Of a stretch of DNA of 64,000 nucleotides, positions 1-8,293 are shown piece by piece (the first letter of the stretch is position 1; each line of letters opens with the position of its first letter). The position numbers and the translations under genes are program-made. Where the stretch lies: the NCBI GenBank assembly GCA_017555565.1, contig JAFZGF010000028.1:1-64000 (forward strand), read 5' to 3'. This DNA is from Oscillospiraceae bacterium. Its GTDB lineage: Bacteria; Bacillota; Clostridia; Oscillospirales; Ruminococcaceae. Under the pieces are notes generated by a model. The model ran no database searches. It had not been told where the DNA came from and was given only the letters and a program-made list of their open reading frames with translations.

Positions 1-1319
1 CTGAACGCCGCCGCAAAACATTCAAATATTGTTGTAGCTTTCAGACAGATATACACTATACCTGCAGGCCAGTGCAGTACAAGACCGGCTATCCAACCCA
101 GCGGTACACTCAGCAACCACATACTGCCTACATCAGTAACAGCAACAAATTTGGAGTCACCGCCACCTCGCAATGTACCGAACATATTTATACTTGCCAC
201 AGCCTGGAATATATTTACCAGCGCCATTGCATTCAGCATTTCCAAAGCAATGGCCTGGGTTTCAGCTGTAATATTGTAGAAGCTTACCAGCGGTGCTTTC
301 AGCACAAGTGTAAGTCCGCAGGTGAAGAAACCTATACCTATACTCATTACAAACAGTGTAAGAGCCTGTTTTTTTGCCAGTTCGTATTTACCTTCACCGA
401 TAGTGTTGCCGGCCATAACAGCGGCTGCAGCATTGATGCCATGGGTTGCAAATGTAATGCACTGCATCATCACACCGCAAATACTGTTTGCCGCCACAAA
501 TTCCTTGCCCATATGTCCCATAATGATTGACAGTACACTACTGCCAAGGCTCCACAACATTTCGTTGCACAGAACAGGCAGACCATATTTGATGTATATT
601 CTGAATACATCTTTGTCTATTTTGTTTTTAAGGTCGCCGAGACGGAATCTAACTTTTTCGTCGAATTTCAGCAGGTAAACCACCACTATGCACATTTCCA
701 CAAATCGTGCAATTACTGTAGCCGCCGCCGCACCCACAACACCCAACTCTGGGAAACCAAATTTACCGAAAATCAGCGAGTAGTTGAAAAATATATTTAC
801 AAAGAAAGAAGAAGCATAAACATACAGTGAAATTTTTACAGTTCCCACAGTTCTCAGCATATTCAGTGTAGTCATTGTCACACCGCTGAGAAGATATGTC
901 AGCAAAATCACACGCAGATACTGTGCGCCATATACAATAACATCAGCATCGTTGGTATAGATGCTCAGTATAAATTCTGGTGCAGAAAATGCCGCAATCA
1001 TAAAAACAACAGACAATGCAAGGGAAATTTTGTATGTCATGCTCATTGTTTTTCTTATGGAATGTGCATCACCACGGCCCCAATACTGGCTTGTCAGCAC
1101 ACTGGCGCCTGCAGTCAGCCCCATATTTATAATCATATACATAAATCCCAGCTGACCACCCAGACTGGAGGCAGACATCGCCACTTCGCCCAGCTGTCCC
1201 AGCATTATGGTATCCAGCAGGTTTACCGCTATGTTAATCAGATTCTGCACAGCCATTGGTATTGCAATGGCAAAAAGTTTCTGATAAAAACTTCTGTCCT
1301 TAATAATAAAACTGTTCAT
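1..1319 (-). CDS. MATE family multidrug/cation antiporter, 3' end cut by window
   Basis: The reading frame stays open on the minus strand from the ATG at 1319 to the window edge (439 codons), so the C-terminus is missing. The start is preceded by AAGGTG. The protein opens with a short polar leader, then the MATE-type first helix pair (AIPMAVQNLINIAVNLLDTI, then LGQLGEVAMSA) and later a TSQYWGRGD-like loop, a form typical of the NorM/DinF superfamily. MATE proteins are 12-helix inner-membrane antiporters that expel cationic compounds using Na+ or H+ gradients. The substrate cannot be read from sequence. It is unrelated in position to the second MATE gene at 43841-45214. The gene stands alone on its strand here and diverges from the exported protein at 1445. 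Confidence 0.88.
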   Translation of the reverse strand, partial: MNSFIIKDRSFYQKLFAIAIPMAVQNLINIAVNLLDTIMLGQLGEVAMSASSLGGQLGFMYMIINMGLTAGASVLTSQYWGRGDAHSIRKTMSMTYKISLALSVVFMIAAFSAPEFILSIYTNDADVIVYGAQYLRVILLTYLLSGVTMTTLNMLRTVGTVKISLYVYASSFFVNIFFNYSLIFGKFGFPELGVVGAAAATVIARFVEMCIVVVYLLKFDEKVRFRLGDLKNKIDKDVFRIYIKYGLPVLCNEMLWSLGSSVLSIIMGHMGKEFVAANSICGVMMQCITFATHGINAAAAVMAGNTIGEGKYELAKKQALTLFVMSIGIGFFTCGLTLVLKAPLVSFYNITAETQAIALEMLNAMALVNIFQAVASINMFGTLRGGGDSKFVAVTDVGSMWLLSVPLGWIAGLVLHWPAGIVYICLKATTIFECFAAAF

Positions 1320-1444
1320 TTTAGCACCTTTTACGCACATTTGATAGTTATTATATAACATATAAAATTGTATTCTTAACCACCATAATTGTCAATGGTT
1401 AAAGATTGTGGTATGATTAACAACAAGGTATTTGAGGTGAAATT

Positions 1445-1984
1445 ATGAAAAAATCGAAACTTATTTTAATTGTTGGCATTTTAATTGTTTGTGTTGCAAT
1501 ATTTAAAACATATTCATCAATCCCAAAAGAATTGGAAAAAATCACTTCACCGGACGGCAAAATCACTGCTACAATTTCTGAAAAATCAGGTAATCTTGTT
1601 GTTGAAACAAACAAAACAGCTCCACTGACAATAGGTTATGAAAACAGTATTGATTATGGTATGTCTGCTTTTTCTGCTGACAGCAGATTCCTGTTTGTTG
1701 CAATAGAAAAAGTAGGCAGAGGAGACATAGAGTGCAGAGATTTTGTGGAGAACAAATCTTTTACAATACATCTGCAGAATATTATCAGAAATTCCAGCGA
1801 TTTCAAATCCATTGCTGATGATTACGGAATAGAAGAAGTAAGAGATGCTATTGTAAATGTTATTGATATAAACGAACATAGCTTTGCAAATCTGCAATTT
1901 GTTTTTAATGACCAGAGTGAGAAAAAACACAGTTTAATGGTTTCAGTTGATTTGTACAATCAGAAAGTTGAATTTGTTAAATAA
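1445..1984 (+). CDS. Exported or membrane-anchored protein of unknown function
   Basis: A 179-residue protein with a good Shine-Dalgarno (GAGGTG) before the ATG. Residues 5-22 form one hydrophobic segment after a KKSK start, so it is a signal anchor or uncleaved signal peptide. The rest is a soluble domain with a beta-rich pattern (SPDGKITATISEKSG near residue 40, typical of repeat or propeller-like beta strands). I do not recognise a family. It is flanked by a divergent MATE gene and followed by a clear terminator, so it is probably transcribed alone. Codon use is more AT-rich than in hisS/aspS next door, which may indicate accessory origin; this is a by-eye impression. Confidence 0.75.
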   Translation: MKKSKLILIVGILIVCVAIFKTYSSIPKELEKITSPDGKITATISEKSGNLVVETNKTAPLTIGYENSIDYGMSAFSADSRFLFVAIEKVGRGDIECRDFVENKSFTIHLQNIIRNSSDFKSIADDYGIEEVRDAIVNVIDINEHSFANLQFVFNDQSEKKHSLMVSVDLYNQKVEFVK

Positions 1985-1994
1985 TTATTTATTT

Positions 1995-2030
1995 ACGGCT
2001 GTATCGTGTTGACGTACAGCCGTATTTTGT
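1995..2030 (+). terminator. Intrinsic terminator after 1445-1984
   Basis: ACGGCTGTA (1995-2003) pairs with TACAGCCGT (2015-2023), followed by ATTTTGT. It separates the unknown exported protein from hisS. Confidence 0.8.
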
Positions 2031-2104
2031 GGTAAAATTTACAGAAGATATAAATAATATATTTGCATAGTTTGTTTGAAAATTATGCAATAGGGAGAAG
2101 TACT

Positions 2105-3364
2105 ATGGCACAGAAAATTACAGGCCCTCGCGGCACACAGGACGTTTCTCCATACGAAAGCTACAAATGGCTTTTGCTGGAAAATAAACTCAGAGAAGTA
2201 GTTGACCAGTACGGTTTCAAAGAAATCAGAACACCTACTTTTGAACATACAGAACTGTTCCTGCGTGGCATCGGCGACACAACAGACGTTGTTAACAAAG
2301 AAATGTACACCTTTGAAGACAAAGGCAAACGCAGCATCACACTCCGTCCTGAAGGCACAGCTTCAACTGTTCGTTCAGTTCTGGAAAAAGGTATCCTTAA
2401 TGAAGGCCTTCCTCTCAAGGCATACTATATCCTCAGCTGCTTCAGATACGAAAAACCACAGGCAGGCCGTCTGCGTGAATTCCACCAGCTGGGTATCGAA
2501 CTTTTCGGCGCACAGGACTACACTGCTGACGCTGAAGTAATTGCAACAGGTGCAAGAATTCTTAAAGAACTTGGCCTTACAGCAGTTAAACTCAATATCA
2601 ACTCCATCGGCTGTCCAAACTGCCGTCCAAAATATCACGAAAAACTTAAAGAATACTTTGCACAGCATATCGACGGTATGTGTGAAGACTGCAAAGCACG
2701 TTTTGAAAAGAACCCTCTGCGTCTTCTTGACTGTAAAGAAGAAAAATGTTCTGCAATCGCAAAAAATGCACCGGTAGTTATCGAACATCTGTGTGACGAA
2801 TGTCACGACCACTTCGAAGGTCTGAAAAAGACACTGGATGCTATGGGTGTTGACTATGCTATCAACACAAAAATCGTTCGTGGTCTGGATTACTACACAA
2901 AAACTGTATTTGAATTTGTATACGACGGTATCGGTTCTCAGGGTACAGTATGTGGCGGCGGCCGTTACGATGGTCTGTTTGAAGAACTGGGCGGCAACCA
3001 TGTGCCAGCAGTAGGCTTTGGTATGGGCCTTGAAAGACTTCTGCTCACTCTTGAAGCTGAAGGTATTTCCCTGGGTGAAGATTCAGTACCGGAAATTTTC
3101 TTTGCAAACATCGGTGAAGCTGCAAAGGTTTATGCATTTACACTTGCTGAAAAAGCCAGAGCAGAAGGTATGCGCGCACAGTCTGACCTTATGGGCCGCA
3201 GTCTGAAAGCACAGATGAAGTATGCAGACAAAATTAAAGCAATTTACACAGTTGTACTGGGTGATGATGAAGTTGCAAACCAGTCAGCTGTTGCAAAAAA
3301 TATGCTGACAAAAGAACAGATTACTCTGGATCTTACAAAACCAATCAGAGAACAGCTTAAATAA
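2105..3364 (+). CDS. hisS: Histidyl-tRNA synthetase
   Basis: Class II aminoacyl-tRNA synthetase that charges tRNA-His in the cytoplasm; 419 residues, a normal length. The start at 2105 is chosen because GGGAGA lies 8 nt upstream and the protein then begins MAQKITGPRGTQDV, the usual HisRS start; the frame is open upstream to 2063. Motif 2 (RYEKPQAGRLREFHQ), the histidine A signature (GLDYYTKTVFEF) and motif 3 (GFGMGLERLLL) are present. An insertion around residues 170-230 has several Cys (CPNCR, CEDC, CDECH), a zinc-site-like feature seen in some clostridial HisRS. It is followed after 14 nt by aspS, so the two are co-transcribed. No T-box leader is present in the 80 nt before the gene. Confidence 0.97.
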   Translation: MAQKITGPRGTQDVSPYESYKWLLLENKLREVVDQYGFKEIRTPTFEHTELFLRGIGDTTDVVNKEMYTFEDKGKRSITLRPEGTASTVRSVLEKGILNEGLPLKAYYILSCFRYEKPQAGRLREFHQLGIELFGAQDYTADAEVIATGARILKELGLTAVKLNINSIGCPNCRPKYHEKLKEYFAQHIDGMCEDCKARFEKNPLRLLDCKEEKCSAIAKNAPVVIEHLCDECHDHFEGLKKTLDAMGVDYAINTKIVRGLDYYTKTVFEFVYDGIGSQGTVCGGGRYDGLFEELGGNHVPAVGFGMGLERLLLTLEAEGISLGEDSVPEIFFANIGEAAKVYAFTLAEKARAEGMRAQSDLMGRSLKAQMKYADKIKAIYTVVLGDDEVANQSAVAKNMLTKEQITLDLTKPIREQLK

Positions 3365-3378
3365 AAGAGGTAAACACT

Positions 3379-5160
3379 ATGGAACTTATGGGTAATATGC
3401 GCAGAACCCACTATTCTACACGCGTGACTGAAGAAATGGTAGGTCAGGAAGTTGTAGTAGCTGGTTTTATTGCAAAAAGCAGAGACCTGGGTGCAGTTAT
3501 CTTCTGTGATGTTAGAGACACAAAAGGTATCATCCAGCTGAACTTCAATGACGAATGTCCAAGAGAAACTTTCGAAAAAGCAAAGCTTCTCAGAACAGAA
3601 TATGTTGTAATGGCTAAAGGTGTGGTTGCACTCCGTGAAAGCCCAAACAATAACATTCCTACAGGCAAAATCGAAATTCTTGTAAAAGAAATGAAACTTC
3701 TTTCAAAAGCAGATACAACTCCTTTTGAAATCAAAGACAATGTTAACGTAAACGACGAACTCCGTCTGAAATACCGTTACCTTGACCTGCGTCGCTCCAC
3801 AGTACACGAAGGTCTGCTGCTCCGTCACAGACTGGCAAAAATTGCTCGTGACTACTTTGACGCAAACGATTTCGTTGAAATCGAAACACCTATCCTTGTT
3901 AAATCCACACCAGAAGGCGCACGTGACTATGTTGTTCCTTCCCGTGTTCATCCAAACAAATTCTTTGCTCTGCCACAGTCTCCACAGCTGTACAAACAGC
4001 TGCTGATGCTGTCTGACTTTGACAGATATGTACAGATTGCACGTTGCTTCCGTGACGAAGACCTGCGTGCTGACCGTCAGCCAGAATTTACACAGATTGA
4101 CGTTGAAATGGCTTATGTTGACGAAACAGATATTCAGACAATGAACGAAGGCTTTATCAAAAAAGCATTCAAAGAAGTTCTGGGCGTTGACGTTCCTACA
4201 CCATTCCCTCGTATGACATATCAGGATGCTATGGATTTCTATGGCTCTGACAAACCAGATACACGTTTTGATATGAAACTGTGCGATGTTTCTGACTGTG
4301 TTGCAAATTCAGAATTTGCAGTATTCAGAAATGCTCTGGACAACGGCGGTTCTGTAAGATGTATCGTTGCAAAAGGCCTGGCAGATAAACTTACAAGAAA
4401 AGAAATCGACAAACTGACAGAAGTAGTTAAAACATACGGCGCAAAAGGTCTTGCTTTCACACGTATGACAGCTGATGCTACATCTTCCAGCTTTGAAAAA
4501 TTCCTTACAGCTGAAGAAATCGCAGCACTTCACGGCAAATGCGGTGCAGAAACAGGAGACGTTATTCTTGTTGTTGCAAGTGAAGAAAACAGCGTAGTAT
4601 ATGCAGCTCTTGGCGCACTGCGTCTTGCAATTGCTAAAAAATTCGAACTCTTTGACCCAGACCAGTTCAACTTCCTGTGGGTTACAGACTTCCCACTGTT
4701 TGAATTTGATAAAGAAGAACAGCGCTATGTTGCAGTTCACCATCCATTCACAATGCCAAAAGACGAAGACATTGACAAAGTGGAAACAGACCCAGGCGCA
4801 TGCCGTGCAAAAGCATACGACATGGTTCTCAACGGTGTTGAACTTGGTGGCGGTTCTATCCGTATCAACAACCCAGAACTCCAGCAGAGAATGTTCAAAA
4901 TCCTTGGCTTCACAGAAGAAAGAATGCAGAACAGCTTCGGCTTCCTGATTGAAGCTTACAAATACGGCGCACCACCACACGGCGGTATGGCTTACGGCTT
5001 TGACAGACTTTGTATGCTGATGTACAAAACAGACTCCATCCGTGACGTTATCGCATTCCCTAAAGTACAGAATGCAAGCGAGCTGATGACAAATTGTCCA
5101 GATACAATCGAACAGAAACAGCTGGACGAACTGTATCTCAATCTTGTTGAAAAACAGTAA
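3379..5160 (+). CDS. aspS: Aspartyl-tRNA synthetase, bacterial type
   Basis: Class II synthetase charging tRNA-Asp; 593 residues, matching the long bacterial type with an N-terminal OB-fold anticodon-binding domain (about 1-110), the catalytic core, and an inserted GAD domain (about 290-410). Visible motifs are YRYLDLRR, motif 2 FRDEDLRADRQPEFTQID and motif 3 GGMAYGFDRLCML. The ATG at 3379 has AGAGG 8 nt upstream. The hisS-aspS order is the common Firmicutes arrangement and the 14-nt gap implies one transcript. Whether the enzyme is discriminating or also charges tRNA-Asn cannot be told without checking for asnS and gatCAB elsewhere. Confidence 0.97.
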   Translation: MELMGNMRRTHYSTRVTEEMVGQEVVVAGFIAKSRDLGAVIFCDVRDTKGIIQLNFNDECPRETFEKAKLLRTEYVVMAKGVVALRESPNNNIPTGKIEILVKEMKLLSKADTTPFEIKDNVNVNDELRLKYRYLDLRRSTVHEGLLLRHRLAKIARDYFDANDFVEIETPILVKSTPEGARDYVVPSRVHPNKFFALPQSPQLYKQLLMLSDFDRYVQIARCFRDEDLRADRQPEFTQIDVEMAYVDETDIQTMNEGFIKKAFKEVLGVDVPTPFPRMTYQDAMDFYGSDKPDTRFDMKLCDVSDCVANSEFAVFRNALDNGGSVRCIVAKGLADKLTRKEIDKLTEVVKTYGAKGLAFTRMTADATSSSFEKFLTAEEIAALHGKCGAETGDVILVVASEENSVVYAALGALRLAIAKKFELFDPDQFNFLWVTDFPLFEFDKEEQRYVAVHHPFTMPKDEDIDKVETDPGACRAKAYDMVLNGVELGGGSIRINNPELQQRMFKILGFTEERMQNSFGFLIEAYKYGAPPHGGMAYGFDRLCMLMYKTDSIRDVIAFPKVQNASELMTNCPDTIEQKQLDELYLNLVEKQ

Positions 5161-5170
5161 TTTCAAAATT

Positions 5171-5205
5171 AACACCCGAAGATTTGTATCTTCGGGTGTT
5201 TTATG
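5171..5205 (+). terminator. Intrinsic terminator of hisS-aspS
   Basis: AACACCCGAAGAT and ATCTTCGGGTGTT form a 13-bp stem with a 4-nt loop (5171-5200), followed by TTATGTT. Confidence 0.9.
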
Positions 5206-5228
5206 TTATTCTAATAGTAAATAATTTT

Positions 5229-5693
5229 ATGGAGCAATATATTGACAATAAATTTGTTTTTAAAAGATTGGAACTAGGTGATAAAGAAACAGTAAAAGAG
5301 CTGTTTCTGGCTGTTTTCACTGTAAGCCCATGGTATGACGACTGGTCAGATTCAACCCAGCTGGACTGCTATATTACTGACCTTATGGGCCAGAGCAATT
5401 CACTTACTTATGGTCTGTTTGAAAACGAAAATCTTATTGCAGTTTCAATGGGCAGAATCAAACACTGGTACACAGGCACAGAATACTGCATCGACGAATT
5501 CTGCGTAAGAAAAGAAATGCAGGGCAAAGGTGTGGGCACATTCTTCCTTGGCAATATCGAAAAAGCAATCAGGGAAATCGGTCTTGTGCAGATTTACCTG
5601 CAGACAGATATTGATGTAAAAGCCTTTGATTTTTATATCAAAAACGGATTTGTGCATCTGCAGGATACCGTATCTTTGGCAAAACAGGTATAA
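5229..5693 (+). CDS. GNAT family N-acetyltransferase
   Basis: A 154-residue GNAT acetyltransferase. The acetyl-CoA pyrophosphate loop is seen as RKEMQGKGVGTFFL, preceded by the beta-4 strand CIDEFCV and followed by the helix NIEKAIREIG; the C-terminal AFDFYIKNGF is the usual last motif. The start at 5229 is preferred because the frame upstream (to 5184) runs through the aspS terminator; there is no strong ribosome-binding site. GNAT enzymes acetylate amines on small molecules, proteins or drugs; the substrate is unknown. It is a single gene, followed by a second and dissimilar GNAT gene 90 nt later. Confidence 0.85.
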   Translation: MEQYIDNKFVFKRLELGDKETVKELFLAVFTVSPWYDDWSDSTQLDCYITDLMGQSNSLTYGLFENENLIAVSMGRIKHWYTGTEYCIDEFCVRKEMQGKGVGTFFLGNIEKAIREIGLVQIYLQTDIDVKAFDFYIKNGFVHLQDTVSLAKQV

Positions 5694-5783
5694 AAACAGG
5701 GAACAATAATTAGGTGAATTTGAATTTGTTGGAGGGATTGAAATTAATATAGTGTTGATTTCATAATGATTTGGAGGATAATC

Positions 5784-6680
5784 ATGATTGAAAAATTGTA
5801 TGAAAAGTATATGTTGGAATATTCGAATAACTCGGTATTAGAAAGTGTTGCGTTTGAAACTTTTAAAGAGAAGTTCAGTGACAAATTATCAAATATGAGT
5901 AGTGTTTTTATTGATGACGGAGTCGATGAAAAAGGTGTTCTATACTATTCTTTATGGAGTGAAGGAGATATGCAGATTTGCTGCGTGCCCGTGTATGGGT
6001 ATTATGCTTCATCACAAAAGACACTGTCAAAATTATTCTGCAAGTTGTCTACTGAAGTCATTAACAATGGCAACACAGAATTTCAAATAAATCTGTATGC
6101 GCATGATGTTGAAGCTTTAGCATTGTTTTCGATGATGCAGTTTGGTTATATTTATGAACAAGGCAGATTTGAAATTACAGATTATCCTTACCAATTTAAC
6201 GATACATATACAATTAAGGCTTTGGAGAAAGATGAAATTGAAAGACGTTGGGATGAAATATGGACCCTGACAGATGCAATAGTAAAACATCTGAAACAGG
6301 CACCTGTATTTTATCCAGGTTATGAATTTACAGAGCAGGTATACAAAGAATTTTTTATGGATTCAGAGACGAATCTTTATATTGCTCTTTCAAAGGATGA
6401 TAAAATAATTGGTATGATAGAAAGTAATAGTGAATCAGATGTGTTTGCTTTTCATAGCACCAAATCGGTAAATGTAGGGGAAATATATGTGATGCCGAAA
6501 TATAGAGGAAGTTCTCTTTCTAAAGACTTGCTTCAATTTGTCATTGAACATGAAAAACAAAAGGATGCCAGATATCTATGGGTTGGACACGGAACTGCTA
6601 ACCCGAATGCACGAGGCTTCTGGAATAAATATTTTAAGACATATCAATATGAACTTGTAAGAACAATCAAAAAATATTAA
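5784..6680 (+). CDS. GNAT family acetyltransferase with N-terminal extension
   Basis: A 298-residue protein. The ATG at 5784 is selected for the GGAGG 7 nt upstream; the frame extends to 5766. The C-terminal 150 residues are a GNAT fold: VGEIYVMPKYRGSSLSKDLL holds the acetyl-CoA binding loop (PKYRGSSLS), and ANPNARGFWNKYF is the final motif. The N-terminal half may be a second, degenerate GNAT-like domain, because FQINLYAHDVEALALFSMMQFGY resembles the terminal motif of a GNAT fold. The gene is more AT-rich than its neighbours. The substrate is unknown. Confidence 0.8.
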   Translation: MIEKLYEKYMLEYSNNSVLESVAFETFKEKFSDKLSNMSSVFIDDGVDEKGVLYYSLWSEGDMQICCVPVYGYYASSQKTLSKLFCKLSTEVINNGNTEFQINLYAHDVEALALFSMMQFGYIYEQGRFEITDYPYQFNDTYTIKALEKDEIERRWDEIWTLTDAIVKHLKQAPVFYPGYEFTEQVYKEFFMDSETNLYIALSKDDKIIGMIESNSESDVFAFHSTKSVNVGEIYVMPKYRGSSLSKDLLQFVIEHEKQKDARYLWVGHGTANPNARGFWNKYFKTYQYELVRTIKKY

Positions 6681-6716
6681 GTTACAAATTTAGTTTGAAA
6701 GAGAGATAACTTTCAG

Positions 6717-6745
6717 TTTGTCAGAGGGACAAATTCCAATTTGTC
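6717..6745. repeat. Nested, mutually exclusive inverted repeats
   Basis: GACAAATT (6728-6735) and AATTTGTC (6738-6745) form a perfect 8-bp inverted repeat with a 2-nt centre. The same GACAAA can instead pair with an upstream TTTGTC (6717-6722), so three copies of one hexamer alternate in orientation. A further GAAAG...CTTTC pair lies just upstream. The element sits between the GNAT gene stop and the shared terminator and contains no ORF. Confidence 0.5.
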
Positions 6746-6758
6746 TAATAATCAAATA

Positions 6759-6786
6759 AACCTCCCTTTTAAAGGGAGGTTTTCTT
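6759..6786. terminator. Bidirectional terminator between GNAT gene and queT
   Basis: CCTCCCTT and AAGGGAGG (6761-6779) make a stem flanked by A and T runs on both sides, serving the two convergent genes that end at 6680 (+) and 6787 (-). Confidence 0.85.
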
Positions 6787-7311
6787 TTATTTCTCAATCA
6801 GTTCTTTAAGTCTTGGATTATTTTCAATCACTCTTACCAGCACCAGACCGATTACACCACAGCTGATAATCTGGCCAACGCCAACGGAAATAGCCTGTGC
6901 TGTGAAAATCACAGGGTGGAAACTGCCGTTAATCATAATACACAGCTCCCAGCCGATTACTACAGCGTTGATAATAACAGGTGGCAGGGTAGAAAGTATA
7001 GGCATACCTTTGAAACGAATGTTTCTTAAAAGGTATGTAAGTATAGCCGCTACAAATGTGGCAAGTGTACCGAAGATGATATCAAGACTGCCCAGAATAT
7101 TTGCACCGGTAGCAAGCCCGATAAGGTTTGTCAGAAAACAGCCCAGAGTCACGCCCCACACATTGCCTATGCCGAATACAGGCAGAAGTGTCAGTGCTTC
7201 ACTTACTCTTGCCTGTACAGAGCCAAATGTGATTGGTGCCAGTACAAAACCGATTACTGTATATAACGCGGCTATCATGGCCTGTTTTGCAGTGTTGTTT
7301 GTTTTTCTCAT
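6787..7311 (-). CDS. queT: QueT family queuosine-precursor ECF transporter S component
   Basis: A 174-residue polytopic membrane protein (about 5-6 helices). The N-terminal part shows the QueT pattern: MIAALYTVIGFVLAPITFG followed by VQARVSEALTLLP. QueT is the substrate-binding S subunit of a group II ECF transporter that imports preQ1-type precursors of queuosine; the EcfA/A'/T energising module must lie elsewhere. The start at 7311 (MRKTNN) has AGGT upstream; the frame is open to 7473 but that extension would overlap the DegV gene. A terminator-like hairpin lies only 28 nt before the start codon, suggesting attenuation; queT is often preQ1-riboswitch controlled, but I cannot recognise a preQ1 aptamer here. 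Confidence 0.9.
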   Translation of the reverse strand: MRKTNNTAKQAMIAALYTVIGFVLAPITFGSVQARVSEALTLLPVFGIGNVWGVTLGCFLTNLIGLATGANILGSLDIIFGTLATFVAAILTYLLRNIRFKGMPILSTLPPVIINAVVIGWELCIMINGSFHPVIFTAQAISVGVGQIISCGVIGLVLVRVIENNPRLKELIEK

Positions 7312-7338
7312 AGTATTTACCTCGCTAAAAATTAAAAA

Positions 7339-7361
7339 TGCAGTGGAAACTTTCCACTGCA
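7339..7361 (-). terminator. Hairpin between degV and queT: terminator or attenuator
   Basis: On the minus strand GCAGTGGAAA pairs with TTTCCACTGC, followed by ATTTTTAATTTTT. It ends the degV transcript, but it lies so close to queT (28 nt from the start codon) that any queT promoter upstream would have to be read through it. Confidence 0.75.
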
Positions 7362-7374
7362 CTTGTTTGTGTAT

Positions 7375-7422
7375 GAAAAGCTTTGGAAACGCACAGAAGA
7401 AAAGCTTTGGAAGGCTTCTGTG
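7375..7422. repeat. Direct repeat plus inverted repeat upstream of queT
   Basis: GAAAAGCTTTGGAA occurs at 7375-7388 and again at 7399-7412 (24-nt period). CACAGAAG (7392-7399) and CTTCTGTG (7415-7422) form an 8-bp inverted repeat enclosing the second copy. All of this lies in the degV-queT spacer, where a riboswitch aptamer would be expected. Confidence 0.55.
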
Positions 7423-7426
7423 TTCG

Positions 7427-8287
7427 TTATTCACCTGTGTAGTACATAATGCCGATACTGTGGTTGCCGGCATTTGTGGCTACCGCACTGCCCAGCTCTA
7501 CAGCCCGCATTGGCGGTACGCCCAGTTCTTTTTCACAGGCAGAATACAGTTCTTTACCGTATTCTTCATCAGTATACCCGATAATATAATGTTTCGGGTC
7601 ATTTGTTCTTTCTTTGAATTGTCTTATCAGTGCCGGGATAACCAGTTTGTCACCTCGCACTTTCTGCACCACAGCTGTATCACCGTGATCCATTACAATA
7701 ATTGGTTTCAGTCCCATCAGCTCACCTGCAAAGGCTGCAGCTGCAGAAATTCTGCCGGATTTCTTCATGAATTTCAGAGAATAGGCAGACAGCAGAATCT
7801 GAGTTCTTGAAAACTCGCTTTTCAGATAAGAAATAATCTGTTTTGGTGTATGGCCTTCAGTAATCATTTTATCAGCCTGCATAATAGGCCAGCCATAAGC
7901 GATGGAATATGTGTTACTGTCAATAACTTCAATTTTTACATTGCTGTCAGGATTGTCATCCATATACATTGATTTTGCCATTACAGCAGCATCGTGTGTA
8001 GCAGATGCACCTTTATTGATAGTAACAATAATTATGTCAGTTGCACCGTCACAAACCAGTTCTTCGATCAGCTGTCCATATCTCATCATTGTGATGTGGG
8101 CAGTTTTTGGAATATTGGTGCAGTTTTCAAGAATTTTATAATACTGTTTGTTGGAAATATCATATCTTTCTTCATAGCTTTTGCCATCTTCTGTGGTCAG
8201 ATAAAAGCCAAGAATTTCCACGTTTTTCAGTTTTGCCTTAACAGGAATATCACAGCCTGAGTCAGTAATTATTTTAATATTATACAA
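7427..8287 (-). CDS. DegV family fatty-acid-binding protein (FakB-like)
   Basis: A 286-residue DegV protein. DegV/FakB proteins bind a fatty acid and present it to the FakA kinase for phosphorylation and entry into lipid synthesis. The N-terminal IITDSGCDIP and the central SLKFMKKSGRIS are family signatures, and the length is normal. The start is TTG (8287-8285): GGGAG overlapping the trmL stop codon is 9 nt upstream and no ATG fits. This predicts translational coupling to trmL, 6 nt away. It is the last gene of the pdxY-ecfS-trmL-degV operon, followed by a hairpin terminator. Confidence 0.9.
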   Translation of the reverse strand: MYNIKIITDSGCDIPVKAKLKNVEILGFYLTTEDGKSYEERYDISNKQYYKILENCTNIPKTAHITMMRYGQLIEELVCDGATDIIIVTINKGASATHDAAVMAKSMYMDDNPDSNVKIEVIDSNTYSIAYGWPIMQADKMITEGHTPKQIISYLKSEFSRTQILLSAYSLKFMKKSGRISAAAAFAGELMGLKPIIVMDHGDTAVVQKVRGDKLVIPALIRQFKERTNDPKHYIIGYTDEEYGKELYSACEKELGVPPMRAVELGSAVATNAGNHSIGIMYYTGE

Positions 8288-8293
8288 TTTAAT

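Noticed and set aside
2024..2104. Possible T-box leader before hisS
   Set aside because: Only about 80 nt, no specifier stem, no T-box sequence and no antiterminator.
4309..5175. A 288-codon minus-strand frame inside aspS
   Set aside because: Antisense shadow of aspS with no start signal; the aspS frame shows all class II motifs.
7312..7426. preQ1 riboswitch before queT
   Set aside because: No match by eye to class I, II or III core sequences; only the terminator hairpin and repeats are supported.
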